Shown in pieces: positions 28,498 through 41,066 of a DNA stretch of 64,000 nucleotides. The notes below the pieces were generated by a model that had not been told where the DNA came from, ran no database searches, and saw nothing but the letters and a program-made list of their open reading frames with translations. Position 1 is the first letter of the stretch. Every line of letters begins with the position of its first letter. The position numbers and the translations under genes are program-made. Source of the stretch: Mycobacterium sp. UM_WGJ (GTDB taxonomy: Bacteria > Actinomycetota > Actinomycetes > Mycobacteriales > Mycobacteriaceae); contig NZ_AUWR01000001.1 of NCBI RefSeq assembly GCF_000455125.1, positions 33,512 to 97,511 on the forward strand. Reading direction: 5' to 3'.

Positions 28498-28971
28498 TCA
28501 GCCGGGCAGTTCCAGCCCGCGCAACAAATCCCAGCTGGCGGCGAAACCCGGATGCAACGGCAGCCCGGCGACGTCATGTTCGTCGACCCACCGCAGTTCG
28601 GTGCTCTCTCCATTGGGCACCACCGGCAGCAACTCGTCGGCGTCGGCGACGACGGTGGTGTAGGTCCAGCTGGTGCCACTGGCCGACGCGGTCACCACCG
28701 CCGCCCGCACGATGATCCGCTCGGCGGGCAGGCCGGCCTCCTCCTGCGCCTCCCGGATCGCGGCCTCTTCAGCGGTCTCGTGGCTGTCGCGAGCGCCGCC
28801 GGGCAGCGCCCAGGTGCCGCCCTGATGGCTCCACCAGGCGCGGTGTTGCAGCAGCACGGTGCGGGCACCATTGGGCCGGGGAGCCCGCAGAAGCAGCCCC
28901 GCCGCACCGTGCCGGCCCCAGAAGCGGACGCCGGTATCGGAGATCGCCCACCCATCGCCGTCACCACGCAC
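28498..28971 (-). CDS. mutT3: Nudix hydrolase MutT3
   Basis: 157 residues from GTG 28971, preceded by -10 box TACGCT seven nt upstream. The Nudix box is complete: GGARDSHETAEEAAIREA followed by QEEAGL (G-x5-E-x7-REUxEExGU). The N-terminal FWGRHGAAGLLLRAP is as in M. tuberculosis MutT3, which hydrolyses oxidised dGTP forms. The M. tuberculosis protein is longer (~217 residues) at both ends; here the C-terminal ~45 residues are missing. Converges with thiE. Confidence 0.85.
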   Translation of the reverse strand: MRGDGDGWAISDTGVRFWGRHGAAGLLLRAPRPNGARTVLLQHRAWWSHQGGTWALPGGARDSHETAEEAAIREAQEEAGLPAERIIVRAAVVTASASGTSWTYTTVVADADELLPVVPNGESTELRWVDEHDVAGLPLHPGFAASWDLLRGLELPG

Positions 28972-28978
28972 GCTTGGA

Positions 28979-28984
28979 AGCGTA
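28979..28984 (-). promoter_or_regulatory. -10 box for leaderless mutT3
   Basis: TACGCT on the minus strand, seven nt before the GTG start; supports the short N-terminus. Confidence 0.45.
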
Positions 28985-29136
28985 TCGGGGCGGGCAAGGT
29001 CTCGGTTCTGGCGAGATCACGCGACGTTTTCGACAACAACCGGCCCGAGAGTCCGCGCAGACACCGCCCACGCTCTTAGAATCCCTTTATTATCGTTGGT
29101 GCCGCGATCAGCCGCAGGGATGGAGCCTGAACAGAC

Positions 29137-30452
29137 GTGACCGTTGAGTTGGCGCACCCGTCAACCGAGCCAGCGGGGTTACGGTCGCCGACCGAACCGG
29201 CCAGACCCCGATGGTGGTTCTTCACCACCACCCCCGGCCGCATTCTGGCCATCGGACTCATCCTCGCCGCCCTCGGCGGCCTCAGCGCCTTCGCCACCGC
29301 CACCACGATCAACAACCGGCAGAACACCCTGACCACGGTGCTCGACCACACCGAGCCGTTGGCGTATGCCGCCGGGCAGCTCTACACCACCCTGTCGGTC
29401 GCCGACGCCGCGGCAGCCACCGCATTCATCGCCCAGGGCGAACCGCGGGCGGTGCGGGAACGCTACGAACAGGCCATCACCGCCGCCGCGGTGGCAGTGA
29501 CCAGGGCCTCCGGCGGTCTGGACGACGAGCCACTGCTGCAACTGCTGGGCCGAATCAATGCGCAGCTGGCCGTCTACACCGGTCTGATCGAGACGGCCCG
29601 GACCAATAACCGCTCGGGTGATCCAGTCGGCTCGTCGTACCTGTCGGAAGCCTCCGAGCTGATGCAGCACACCATCCTTCCCGACGCCCAGCGCCTCTAC
29701 CAGGCGACTTCGGCGACCGTGGACGTGCAGACCACGGCGTCGACGCGGGTTCCGGCACCGGTGATTTTGGTGGTCGCGACCACCGTGCTGTTCGGCGCGT
29801 TCGCGCACCGCTGGCTGGCCCGACACACCCGGCGCCGGATCAACCCCGGTCTGGTCGCCGGTGGCCTCGCGATTCTGTTGATGGTCATCTGGGTCGGAAC
29901 GGTGCTGGTGATCTCCACCGCGGGCAGCCGCACCGCCAAGGACACCGGCGCCGAGTCGCTCAAAGAGATCACCAATCTGGCGATCACCGCGCAGCAGGCC
30001 CGTGCCGACGAGACCCTGTCGCTGATCCGGCGCGGCGACGAGGAGACCCGCAAGCAGACCTTCTACCAGCGCATCGACACCATGCAGGAGCAGCTGCAGG
30101 AGTATCTGGAGCGCGGCGACGCGGTGGACAAGGCCGACCTGGCCAACGCCGGGCAGCTGCTGGCCCGCTGGCGGCAGGCCAATGATCGGATGAACGCGTA
30201 CATCAGCGTCGGCAACTACCGGGCCGCCACCCAGGTCGCGCTGGGAGGCAGCGGCGACGACTCGACGCCGGCGTTCGACCAGCTCGATGCGGCCCTGGAC
30301 AAGGCGCTGCAGCACAGTCGCAATCAGCTGCGCGGCGATGTCCTCAACGCCCGCCGGGTACTGTCGGTGGCCCCGGTGGGCGGCGCGGTACTGAGCATGG
30401 GTGCCGCGATCGCGGTCGCGCTGGGCTTGTGGCCTCGACTGAACGAGTACAG

Positions 30453-30456
<4 letters not shown>
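29137..30456 (+). CDS. glnX: Membrane sensor GlnX (Rv0412c-like)
   Basis: 439 residues from GTG, the same length as Rv0412c. Four membrane helices: ~28-50, ~208-226, ~240-262 and ~415-435. Two extracytoplasmic helical regions lie between helices 1-2 and 3-4, with periodic hydrophobics like four-helix-bundle sensors. In M. tuberculosis GlnX passes the signal of external Asp/Glu, bound by GlnH, to the kinase PknG. The stop overlaps the glnH start (ATGATG), and the three genes form one operon. A ribosome site is GGGATGGAG. Confidence 0.88.
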
Positions 30457-33688
<3,232 letters not shown>

Positions 33689-33693
33689 ATCCG

Positions 33694-34128
33694 ATGACCG
33701 TCCCCAGCCGGCTTCGGCGAGCTTGCGCGATTTCCGTGACCTTAGTGGTCGCGCTGGCGCCACCGGCCACCGCGACGCCGAGCGACCAGACCAGCGGGGT
33801 GACCCTGTCCCAGACCTCGGTCGACGGCCGAGACTACTTCCTGCGGGAGATCACCATCGAACCCGGCGGCAGCACCGGCTGGCACTGGCATCCCGGCACC
33901 GTCTTCGGCGTCGTGCGACAGGGCACCTTGACCCATCATCGCGCCGACTGCAGTCTCGACGGCAGCTACGGACCCGGCGATCCGATCACCGAACCCGGCG
34001 GGCCCGAGCATGCCCACATCGGCCGCAACCTGGGGTCGACTCCGGTGGTGCTGCAGGCGGTGTACCTGTTGCCGATAGGCGCCCCGCTCTTCGAGGATGC
34101 GCCCGACCCCGGTTGCGGTTACGCCTGA
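33694..34128 (+). CDS. Exported cupin-domain protein
   Basis: 144 residues. N-terminal signal peptide of about 29 residues ending near PPATATPS. A single cupin barrel has a first motif GGSTGWHWHPG and a second near GGPEHAHIGRNLG, giving potential metal ligands His, His, Glu and His. Its reaction is unknown. It begins five bp after the pknG stop, so it is probably transcribed with it. This is the place where M. tuberculosis has ackA, and it converges with fgd1. Confidence 0.75.
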   Translation: MTVPSRLRRACAISVTLVVALAPPATATPSDQTSGVTLSQTSVDGRDYFLREITIEPGGSTGWHWHPGTVFGVVRQGTLTHHRADCSLDGSYGPGDPITEPGGPEHAHIGRNLGSTPVVLQAVYLLPIGAPLFEDAPDPGCGYA

Positions 34129-34145
34129 CCGGTCCCTGAAGCTGC

Positions 34146-35156
34146 TCAGCCCAGCCGGCGCAGCCGCGGCTCCAGGTCGGTCTTGAACAGCTCCAGGAAA
34201 CGGCGCTGGTCGTGGCCGGGTGCGTGGAACACCAGATGGTTCAGGCCCCACTGCACGTACTCGCCGACTTTCTCCACGGCCTCATCGGGGTCCGAGGCGA
34301 CGATCCAGCGTTTGGCGATCTGCTCGATCGGCAGCGCGTCGGCGGCCTTCTCCATCTCGATCGGGTCGTCGATGGAGTGCTTCTGCTCGGCGGTCAGCGA
34401 CAGCGGCGCCCAGAATCGAGTGTTGTTCAGCGCCAGGTCGGGATCCGGGTCATAGGAGATCTTGATCTCGATCATCTTGTCGACGCCGTCGACGTCGCGT
34501 TCGGCGATGGCCGCGCCCTCGCGCACGGCCGGCATCAGCTTCTCGGTGTAGAGCTCCTCGCCCTTGCCGGAGGTGCAGATGAAACCGTCGCCGACGCGCC
34601 CCGCGTACTTCGCCACCGCCGGCCCCCCGGCCGCGATGTAGACCGGCACTCCGGACTCCGGGACGTCGTAGATCGAGGCGCCCTTGAGCTTGTAGTAGTC
34701 GCCGTCGAAGTCCACCCGGTCACCGCGCCACAGTTCGCGCATCAGCCGCACCGACTCACGCAGCCGCCCGAACCGCTCCTTGAACTCGGGCCACTCGCCG
34801 GTGAAACCGGTGGCAATCTCGTTCAAAGCCTCGCCGGTGCCAACCCCCAGAAAGATCCGCTGCGGATACAGGCAGCTCATCGTCGCGAAAGCCTGCGCGA
34901 TGACGGCGGGGTTGTACCGGAAGGTCGGGGTCAGCACCGAGGTGCCGAGCTGGATCTTGCTGGTCCGCTCGCCGACCGCGGTCATCCAGGCCAACGAGAA
35001 CGGGGCATGCCCGCCTTCATGCCGCCAGGGCTGGAAGTGGTCGCTGACGGTGGCGCTGTCCATCCCATGCGCTTCGGCGGCTACGCCGAGCTCCACCAGC
35101 TCCCGCGGCCCGAACTGCTCTGCCGATGCCTTGTACCCGAGTTTTAGTTCCGCCAT
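34146..35156 (-). CDS. fgd1: F420-dependent glucose-6-phosphate dehydrogenase
   Basis: 336 residues from ATG 35156, the M. tuberculosis length. A luciferase-like TIM barrel that oxidises glucose-6-phosphate and reduces F420. N-terminal [20 protein letters not shown] and [16 protein letters not shown] (with F420-binding Asp and catalytic His/Trp), then [12 protein letters not shown] and YIAAGGP. It provides F420H2 for Ddn-type reductases. The ATG is the second reading start; the longer open frame lacks a ribosome site and overlaps the divergent MBL gene's promoter. Confidence 0.96.
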   Translation of the reverse strand: MAELKLGYKASAEQFGPRELVELGVAAEAHGMDSATVSDHFQPWRHEGGHAPFSLAWMTAVGERTSKIQLGTSVLTPTFRYNPAVIAQAFATMSCLYPQRIFLGVGTGEALNEIATGFTGEWPEFKERFGRLRESVRLMRELWRGDRVDFDGDYYKLKGASIYDVPESGVPVYIAAGGPAVAKYAGRVGDGFICTSGKGEELYTEKLMPAVREGAAIAERDVDGVDKMIEIKISYDPDPDLALNNTRFWAPLSLTAEQKHSIDDPIEMEKAADALPIEQIAKRWIVASDPDEAVEKVGEYVQWGLNHLVFHAPGHDQRRFLELFKTDLEPRLRRLG

Positions 35157-35186
35157 TCCACCTTTTCTACTCTCCCGCCGCCTTTC

Positions 35187-35192
35187 TAAACT
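35187..35192 (+). promoter_or_regulatory. -10 box for leaderless MBL-fold gene
   Basis: TAAACT, seven nt before ATG 35200. It fixes the start of the metallo-beta-lactamase-fold gene. Confidence 0.5.
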
Positions 35193-35199
35193 CACGGGC

Positions 35200-35955
35200 A
35201 TGGGTGAGAAGCTCGTCGAGCTCGTTCCGGTGACCGAACGGGTGTACTTGGCCCGCGGTGAAGCCGTCAACTGGCTGCTGGTCACCGACGACAGCGGAGT
35301 CATGTTGATCGACGCCGGTTACCCCGGCGATCGCGCCGACGTGTCGGCGTCGCTGGGCGCCTTGGGCTATCGCCCGGCCGATGTGCGGGCGGTGTTGCTC
35401 ACCCATGCCCACGTCGACCATTTCGGTGCGGCGATCTGGCTCGCAAAGACCCACGGCACCCCGGTCTACTGCCACGCCGACGAGGTCGGCCACGCCAAAC
35501 GCGAGTATCTGGAGCAGGTTTCACCGCTGGCGTTGGCTCCGCGACTGTGGCGGCCGAGCTGGGCACTGTGGAGCGCGCACGTGGTGCGCAGCGGCGGCCT
35601 GAACCGGGAGGGCATCCCGTCCGCACAAGCGCTGACCGGCGAGATCGCCGCCGGACTGCCCGGTCAGCCGGTCGCCATCCCCACCCCCGGCCACACCCGC
35701 GGGCACTGCTCGTACCTGGTCGATGGCGTGCTGGCCAGCGGGGATGCGCTGATCACCGGTCATCCGGTGTTGTCGCACAGCGGGCCGCAGCTGCTGCCGG
35801 AGCTCTTCAGCTACAGCCAGCAGGACTGTCTGCGCAGCCTCAGCGCGCTGGCGCTGCTGGAGACCGAGGTCTTGGCACCCGGTCACGGCGATGTCTGGCA
35901 TGGGCCGATCAAAGAGGCCGCCGAGGCCGCAATCGAGCGTGCCAGCAAATATTAA
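35200..35955 (+). CDS. Metallo-beta-lactamase-fold hydrolase, Rv0406c-like
   Basis: 251 residues. Zinc motif THAHVDHFG, then [12 protein letters not shown] with the next His, a metal-bridging Asp in SGDALITG, and final His in LAPGHGDVW. The family is broad (thiolesterases, lactonases); the substrate is not known. A leaderless start is backed by the -10 box at 35187. Divergent from fgd1, the same neighbour as in M. tuberculosis. Confidence 0.85.
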   Translation: MGEKLVELVPVTERVYLARGEAVNWLLVTDDSGVMLIDAGYPGDRADVSASLGALGYRPADVRAVLLTHAHVDHFGAAIWLAKTHGTPVYCHADEVGHAKREYLEQVSPLALAPRLWRPSWALWSAHVVRSGGLNREGIPSAQALTGEIAAGLPGQPVAIPTPGHTRGHCSYLVDGVLASGDALITGHPVLSHSGPQLLPELFSYSQQDCLRSLSALALLETEVLAPGHGDVWHGPIKEAAEAAIERASKY

Positions 35956-36171
35956 GGTCACGATCGGATAAGTGCTGATCCCGCAGATTAAGGACGGCCC
36001 TTACCGAATCGCTCCGTACATGTGGAGTGATTGCCGCCAAAAGCTGCGGCCAGTGCAGGAACGATGGCTGCAAGCGTCAATCGTGTGCCCCAGGACACAT
36101 GGCGTGCACTCCAGCCGCGCGTACCTTGGGCTCCGGACGGGAACTGCATTCCACACCCGGAAGGAAAATCA

Positions 36172-36567
36172 ATGTCGAAAGCCCACGGCTTCACCATGTT
36201 TCACCGGCTCGGCCTCGGTGCCGGACTGCTTGGCGCCACCGCCGCCGCCCTGGTCGTCGCGCCGTCGGCGTCTGCGGCACCGGACTGCAGTCCAGCTGGG
36301 GTATCCCACACCGTGAACTCGGTGACGGGTTCAGCGCGGCAGTACCTGGCCGCTCACCCCGGCGCCAACGCGGTGGTGAATCAGGCCATCGGCGCACCGC
36401 GGCCACAAGCCGCCGCGGATGTGCGCAGCTACTTCACCGCTCACCCCCAGGAGTACTTCGAACTGCGGAACATCCTGGCGCCCATCGGCGAGACGCAACG
36501 GCAATGCCAGACCACGGGCCTGCCGCCCGAGTTGGCTTCGGCCTACGCCGAATTCATGGCCGGATAG
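36172..36567 (+). CDS. Exported haemophore-like protein
   Basis: 131 residues. ATG 36172 with AAGGAAA ribosome site. Sec signal ending in PSASAAPDC; the mature protein has two Cys, spaced as in the mycobacterial haem-binding/haemophore family (Rv0203 type): DCSPAG near the start and RQCQTTGLPPELA near the end, plus HPGANAVVN and HPQEYFELRNIL. Haem binding is the family expectation; no haem ligand is proven here. The 216 bp before it hold a possible -10 box TACCTT at 36122-36127 and no gene. Converges with the methyltransferase. Confidence 0.75.
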   Translation: MSKAHGFTMFHRLGLGAGLLGATAAALVVAPSASAAPDCSPAGVSHTVNSVTGSARQYLAAHPGANAVVNQAIGAPRPQAAADVRSYFTAHPQEYFELRNILAPIGETQRQCQTTGLPPELASAYAEFMAG

Positions 36568-36577
36568 CGTCGGGCGG

Positions 36578-37513
36578 TCAGCGCCGGGCGGCCGCAACGT
36601 AGCGGATGGCCGCCGGAGCGCCGTCGAGTTCACGGTCGGACAGCCGGGGCAGCCGGGCCGCCGCGAACAGGTCAGCGATACCGGATTGGCTGGTGGCCCA
36701 GCCGCTTTCGGTGAGATGCCGCACGACGTCGGTGTGCTCTCCGGAATAGAACGGGCCGGGCCCGGTGAGGCTCAGGCCACGCCGGCGCCACCGCTCGACG
36801 AGTGATTCGTGATGGACGGCCTGCGGCCGGCTCGGTGGCACCGCGTGATCAGCGGCGAGCCGGCTGCCAGGCGCGCTGAGCGCAGTGACGCCGTCGAGCA
36901 GACGATTCTGCGCATCGGAGGGGACGTACCAGACCAGCAACCCCTCGATCACCCACACGGTGGGCGCGGCGGCGTCAAAACCCACCCGGCGCAAAGCCGC
37001 CGGCCAGTCGCCGCGTAGGTCGACGCCGACCGCGCGACGGTTGACGCTCGGCGTGGCGTCCCAGGCCCGCATGGTGCTGGTCTTGAAGTCCACGACATGC
37101 GGATGGTCGACCTCGAAGACGATGGTCTCCGGCGGCCACCACAGCCGATAGGCCCGGGTGTCGAGCCCCGAGCCCAGGATCACCGCCTGCCGGATGCCCG
37201 CGCGGGCGGCATCGGTGAAGAACGCGTCGAAGAACAGGGTCCGCGCCGCGGAGAACTCGGCAAACCGGGGAAATCCCCCGTCTCTGCCGAGCCGGCTGAT
37301 GTCGAGGTCCCCGTCGGCCACCCGGATGCAGAACTCCAGGCCGACCTTGTGCACCAACGGCGCTGCGAACGGGTCGTTGATCAGCTCGCGCGACACCGCC
37401 GCGGCCCGTGCCGCCGCCAGCACAGTGGCCATGACGCCCGCGCCGCTGGCCAGGCTCCCGGCGTCATCCTGCTCGTTCGGCGCCGTACTCACGGGTCCCC
37501 ACCGCGACGGCAC
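36578..37513 (-). CDS. SAM-dependent methyltransferase, TIGR00027 (PPM/LCMT-like)
   Basis: 311 residues; GTG eight codons in is an alternative start. The pattern is the large mycobacterial family of putative methyltransferases: ARAAAVSRELINDPFAAPLV, R-x-FFDAFF, QAVILGSGLDTRAYRL (SAM site), FEVDHPHV, and VIEGLLVWYVP. Targets of this family are unknown except for leucine-carboxyl-like analogues. No signal peptide. The TrkA gene ends five bp away on the same strand, so the two may be co-transcribed. Confidence 0.85.
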   Translation of the reverse strand: MPSRWGPVSTAPNEQDDAGSLASGAGVMATVLAAARAAAVSRELINDPFAAPLVHKVGLEFCIRVADGDLDISRLGRDGGFPRFAEFSAARTLFFDAFFTDAARAGIRQAVILGSGLDTRAYRLWWPPETIVFEVDHPHVVDFKTSTMRAWDATPSVNRRAVGVDLRGDWPAALRRVGFDAAAPTVWVIEGLLVWYVPSDAQNRLLDGVTALSAPGSRLAADHAVPPSRPQAVHHESLVERWRRRGLSLTGPGPFYSGEHTDVVRHLTESGWATSQSGIADLFAAARLPRLSDRELDGAPAAIRYVAAARR

Positions 37514-37517
37514 GACG

Positions 37518-38198
37518 TCAGTGTGTCCTTCTGCCGGCGGGAGCGCCGTGCACCACCGCGCGGACCGCGTCGTCTATCCCGCTGGCCGCGGCGAAGAGCA
37601 TCTCGTCGCCGGCCTGCAGCGCCTCGGTCGCCCGCGGCAGGATCACCCGGTCACCGCGCTGCACCGCGACCAGCGCCGCGCCGTCGGGCAGCACGATGTC
37701 ACAGACCTGCCGACCGATCAGCGGGTTGTCCTCGGGCAGAGTCAGTTTCGTCAGGCTGGCCTGACCGCGCCGCAGGCCCATCAACGGGACCAGGTGCCCG
37801 ACGTCGATGGCGCCCTCCACCGCGGCGACCATCGCCCGTGGGGTGGAGACCGCCACGTCGATGCCCCACTCTTCGGTGAACAGCGGCTCGTTGCGGGCGT
37901 TGTTGACCCGAGCCACCACCCGGGCCACCCCGAACTCCGCCTTGGCCAGCAACGCGGTGGCCAGGTTGGCCTTGTCGTCACCGGTGGCAGCGATCACCAC
38001 ATCACAGATCTCGATGCCGCATTCCCGCAGCGCACTCAGCTCGCAGGCATCCGCGAGGAGCCACTCGGCTTCCGGGACGGTATGGGGCTGGTAGTGCGCC
38101 GGGTTGCGTTCAATCAGCAGCACCCGGTGACCGTCGCCGATCAGTTCTCGCGCGACCGACCGCCCCACCGCGCCGGCGCCGGCGATCCCGATGCGCAT
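37518..38198 (-). CDS. TrkA-type K+ transport regulator
   Basis: 226 residues from ATG 38198. RCK/TrkA_N domain with the NAD-binding motif GIAGAGAVGRSVARELI at residues ~4-20 and ERNP at the end of strand 2 (Glu binds ribose). A TrkA_C domain follows from ~140. Similar to CeoB/CeoC (Rv2691/Rv2692). It would gate a K+ channel or transporter in response to NAD(H) or c-di-AMP. No Trk membrane subunit is adjacent; a CPA1 antiporter with its own TrkA_C domain is divergent from it. Confidence 0.88.
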   Translation of the reverse strand: MRIGIAGAGAVGRSVARELIGDGHRVLLIERNPAHYQPHTVPEAEWLLADACELSALRECGIEICDVVIAATGDDKANLATALLAKAEFGVARVVARVNNARNEPLFTEEWGIDVAVSTPRAMVAAVEGAIDVGHLVPLMGLRRGQASLTKLTLPEDNPLIGRQVCDIVLPDGAALVAVQRGDRVILPRATEALQAGDEMLFAAASGIDDAVRAVVHGAPAGRRTH

Positions 38199-38344
38199 GC
38201 TGGCTCCCCTCATCCCCCGCCGCTCCGGGCGTAACACAGTCGTGACAGCGCTACTGATTTACTGACAGATAACACGAACCCGCCGACTTTGAGCGAATCA
38301 CATAGGCGGGTCCGACCGCCACCAACAGCCCGAACGGGGATCAG

Positions 38345-39841
38345 ATGAGCCTGGAACAGCTCTACCTGGCTCTGTTGATCGGGGGCTTGGTCCTGCTGGC
38401 CAGCATTATCGCCACCCGCGCGGCGGATCGGGTCGGGCTGCCCAGTCTGTTGCTGTTCCTGCTGGTCGGTGTGGCGATCGGCAACGACGGGCTGGGCCTG
38501 GATTTCTCCGACGTACAACTGGCCAGTGACCTGGGCACCACCGCGCTGGCCGTGATCCTGGTCGAAGGTGGTTTGACCACCCGGTTCGCCAACATCCGTC
38601 GGCTGCTGGCGCCGGCGGCGGTGCTGGCCACCGTCGGCGTCGTGGTCAGCATGGCGGTGATCGCGGTGGCCGCGCACCTGCTGCTGGGTATCAGTTGGCA
38701 ACTGGCGTTCCTGCTGGGTGCGATCGTCTCCCCGACCGACGCCGCGGCGGTGTTCTCCATCCTGCGGGTGCTGCCGCTGCCCAGACGGGTGGCCGGCCTG
38801 CTGGAGGCGGAGTCCGGTTTCAACGATGCCCCGGCGGCCATCGTGGTGCTGATGCTGAGCACGACGCCGCTGGTGATCGACCCCGTCCACGCCATCGGCG
38901 GGGTGTTCTATGAGCTGGTGGCGGGCTCGGCGATCGGCCTGGCCGTCGGGCTACTCGGCGCGATAATGCTGCGCCGGGCGGCCTTGCCGGCGTCCGGTCT
39001 GTATCCCTTGGCGACGTTCGGACTCGCCATGGTGGCGTTCGCGGCGGCGGCGTCGTTGCACTCCAGCGGATTCATCGCCGCCTACCTGTCGGGTGTGGTG
39101 CTGGCCAACTCCGGCCTGCCGCACCGCGCGGCCATCCGCTCGTTCGCCGAGGGGCTGGGCTGGCTGGCGCAGATCGGGCTCTTCGTGTTGCTGGGCCTCT
39201 TGGTGAGTCCGAGCCAGTTGTCCGGCGAACTGATCCCGGCGCTGATCATCGGTGCGGTGCTGCTGCTGTTGAGCCGGCCGGTGTCGGTGGTGGCGTCGCT
39301 GATCTGGTTCAAGGTGCCCTGGCGTGAACAGATCTTCCTGTCCTGGGCGGGACTGCGTGGCGCGGTCCCGATCGTGCTGGCGACCTTCCCGATCGTCGAG
39401 GGCGTACCGGACAGCTACCGCCTGCTCAACATCGTGTTCATCCTGGTGGTGGTCTACACGGTGGTGCAGGGCCCCAGCCTGGGGTTGTTCGCCCACTGGC
39501 TACGACTGATCCCGCGCGACGCCACCCGCGAGATCCAGGTCGAGGCGGCGCCGCTGGACGTCTTGGAGGCCGAGCTACTGACCATGACGGTGCAGCCGGG
39601 TTCGAAACTGCACAACGTCTCGGTGCTGGAGCTGCGGCTGCCCGACCCGAGCGTCATCACGCTGATCATTCGCAAGGGCGACACCTTCGTGCCGCAGCCC
39701 GACACTCGGATCACCATCGGCGACGAGCTGCTCATCGTGACCACCAGCAAGACCCGCTTGTCCGCCGAACGCCGGCTGCGAGCGGTCAGCCGGCGCGGCA
39801 AGCTGGCCCACTGGTTCGACGAGTACGGCGATAACGAGTAA
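38345..39841 (+). CDS. CPA1-family K+(Na+)/H+ antiporter with TrkA_C domain
   Basis: 498 residues. About 12-13 membrane helices over residues 1-395; ion-site helices carry GAIVSPTDAAAVFSIL and AESGFNDAPAAIVVL, typical of NhaP2/CvrA-type K+/H+ antiporters. A cytosolic TrkA_C-like part follows from ~410 to ~485. It should exchange K+ or Na+ against H+. ATG 38345 has no clear ribosome site; an inverted repeat ACCCGCC...GGCGGGT (38278-38311) lies just upstream. Divergent from the TrkA gene, suggesting one ion-homeostasis unit. Confidence 0.88.
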   Translation: MSLEQLYLALLIGGLVLLASIIATRAADRVGLPSLLLFLLVGVAIGNDGLGLDFSDVQLASDLGTTALAVILVEGGLTTRFANIRRLLAPAAVLATVGVVVSMAVIAVAAHLLLGISWQLAFLLGAIVSPTDAAAVFSILRVLPLPRRVAGLLEAESGFNDAPAAIVVLMLSTTPLVIDPVHAIGGVFYELVAGSAIGLAVGLLGAIMLRRAALPASGLYPLATFGLAMVAFAAAASLHSSGFIAAYLSGVVLANSGLPHRAAIRSFAEGLGWLAQIGLFVLLGLLVSPSQLSGELIPALIIGAVLLLLSRPVSVVASLIWFKVPWREQIFLSWAGLRGAVPIVLATFPIVEGVPDSYRLLNIVFILVVVYTVVQGPSLGLFAHWLRLIPRDATREIQVEAAPLDVLEAELLTMTVQPGSKLHNVSVLELRLPDPSVITLIIRKGDTFVPQPDTRITIGDELLIVTTSKTRLSAERRLRAVSRRGKLAHWFDEYGDNE

Positions 39842-39906
39842 CCCCGTCGCGGTGACCCTGCGCTGGGAGCGGGGGCCACTCGTACTCTTGCGCCCTCAGC
39901 GCGGCG

Positions 39907-41022
39907 TCAACGAGAGAAGGTGAGCAGCGGGATCGCCGTCTCAGCCGGGGTGAGCCCGCCGTGGAAGCCGATGAGTTGTGCCGTCTGCGGCGGCTCGTGT
40001 TCGGTCGCCAGTATCGCGGTGTCGCCGGTACAGGTCACCACGAGGTCGCCGATACGTGCCAGATGCCCGTCCCGCACCGGCCCGAATACCCCTGAGGCGA
40101 CGGCCTGTTCGCGGGTTTGCACCAGGGCGCGCCCGGCCAGGCGTTCGGTCCAGGCCGCCAGCACGTCGGCTGTCGCGCCCGGCTCGGTGTGCAGGTAGCG
40201 CACCCGCGGCTCACCGGCGACCACCCGGATTCCGGCCCGCAACGCCGGGTCGGCGTCGAGGTCGATGCGGGCCTCATCGGGCACGTTGAGCCCGCCGTGG
40301 TCCGCGGTCACCAGCAGCGCCGTGTCGCGCGGCAGCTCCTCGAGGAGATGCCGCAGCAGCGCATCGACTTTGGCGGCCGCGGCGTGCCAGTGCGGTGAGC
40401 CGATTCCCGACACATGCGCGGCGTGGTCGAGTGCTGCGGTGTAGCCGTAGACCAAGCCCGGCGCGGCCAGCTCCGCGGCGACCCGCCGCGCGTAGGGTTC
40501 GCCCTTGGCCACCGGGCGAAACTCCGCGCCCCGGTAGGCGGACTCGGTCAGCCCACTGCCGACGAACATCTCCGGCAGCACGGCGCGGGCCGCCACGCCG
40601 GCGTCGCGCAGCCGCTCGAACCAGGTGGGCACCGGCTGCCAGAGCGCCGGCGGCGGCTCGTCACCCCAGAAGATGTGCGTGAGCACCTGATCCGTTCCGG
40701 GGACATTGACGGTGAAGCCCAGCACGCCATGCTCGCCCGGGGGTACGCCGGTGCCCAGCGAGACCAGGCTGGTCGGTGTGGTGGAGGGGAACGTGCAAGA
40801 CAGTTCGGTCAGTTGACCGGTGCTACCGGCCAGCACCGAGGCCAGCAGCGGGGCGTCCCGCGTCAGCTGCGGCAACAGCTGGTAGCCCAGCCCGTCGACC
40901 AGCACCACCGCCACCCGTTGCACGCCACCGACGCGCTCGCGCAGACCGAGCGTGTCGGTCGCGCCCGAAACTCCAAGCAGCGCGGCCAAGGACGGCAGGA
41001 TGTCGCAGATCGAACCGGGCAC
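39907..41022 (-). CDS. Type I phosphodiesterase/nucleotide pyrophosphatase-like protein
   Basis: 371 residues. Alkaline-phosphatase superfamily: metal Asp in VVLVDGLGYQ, nucleophile Thr in TFPSTTPTSLVSLGTG, metal sites ALDHAAHVSG and TADHGGLNVP, and the last His in GFHGGLTP. No signal peptide is seen, so it is likely cytosolic. The substrate may be a nucleotide sugar, phosphonate or phosphodiester. It converges with the antiporter; the exported repeat-poor protein lies upstream on the same strand. Confidence 0.85.
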   Translation of the reverse strand: MPGSICDILPSLAALLGVSGATDTLGLRERVGGVQRVAVVLVDGLGYQLLPQLTRDAPLLASVLAGSTGQLTELSCTFPSTTPTSLVSLGTGVPPGEHGVLGFTVNVPGTDQVLTHIFWGDEPPPALWQPVPTWFERLRDAGVAARAVLPEMFVGSGLTESAYRGAEFRPVAKGEPYARRVAAELAAPGLVYGYTAALDHAAHVSGIGSPHWHAAAAKVDALLRHLLEELPRDTALLVTADHGGLNVPDEARIDLDADPALRAGIRVVAGEPRVRYLHTEPGATADVLAAWTERLAGRALVQTREQAVASGVFGPVRDGHLARIGDLVVTCTGDTAILATEHEPPQTAQLIGFHGGLTPAETAIPLLTFSR

Positions 41023-41066
41023 CGGTTCAGCCTGCCATCGATCGGCGCCGCGCTGCAGCCCAGGAG

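Noticed and set aside
35956-36171. Iron-dependent (IdeR) box upstream of the haemophore-like gene
   Set aside because: No sequence close to the TTAGGTTAGGCTAACCTAA consensus was found in the gap.
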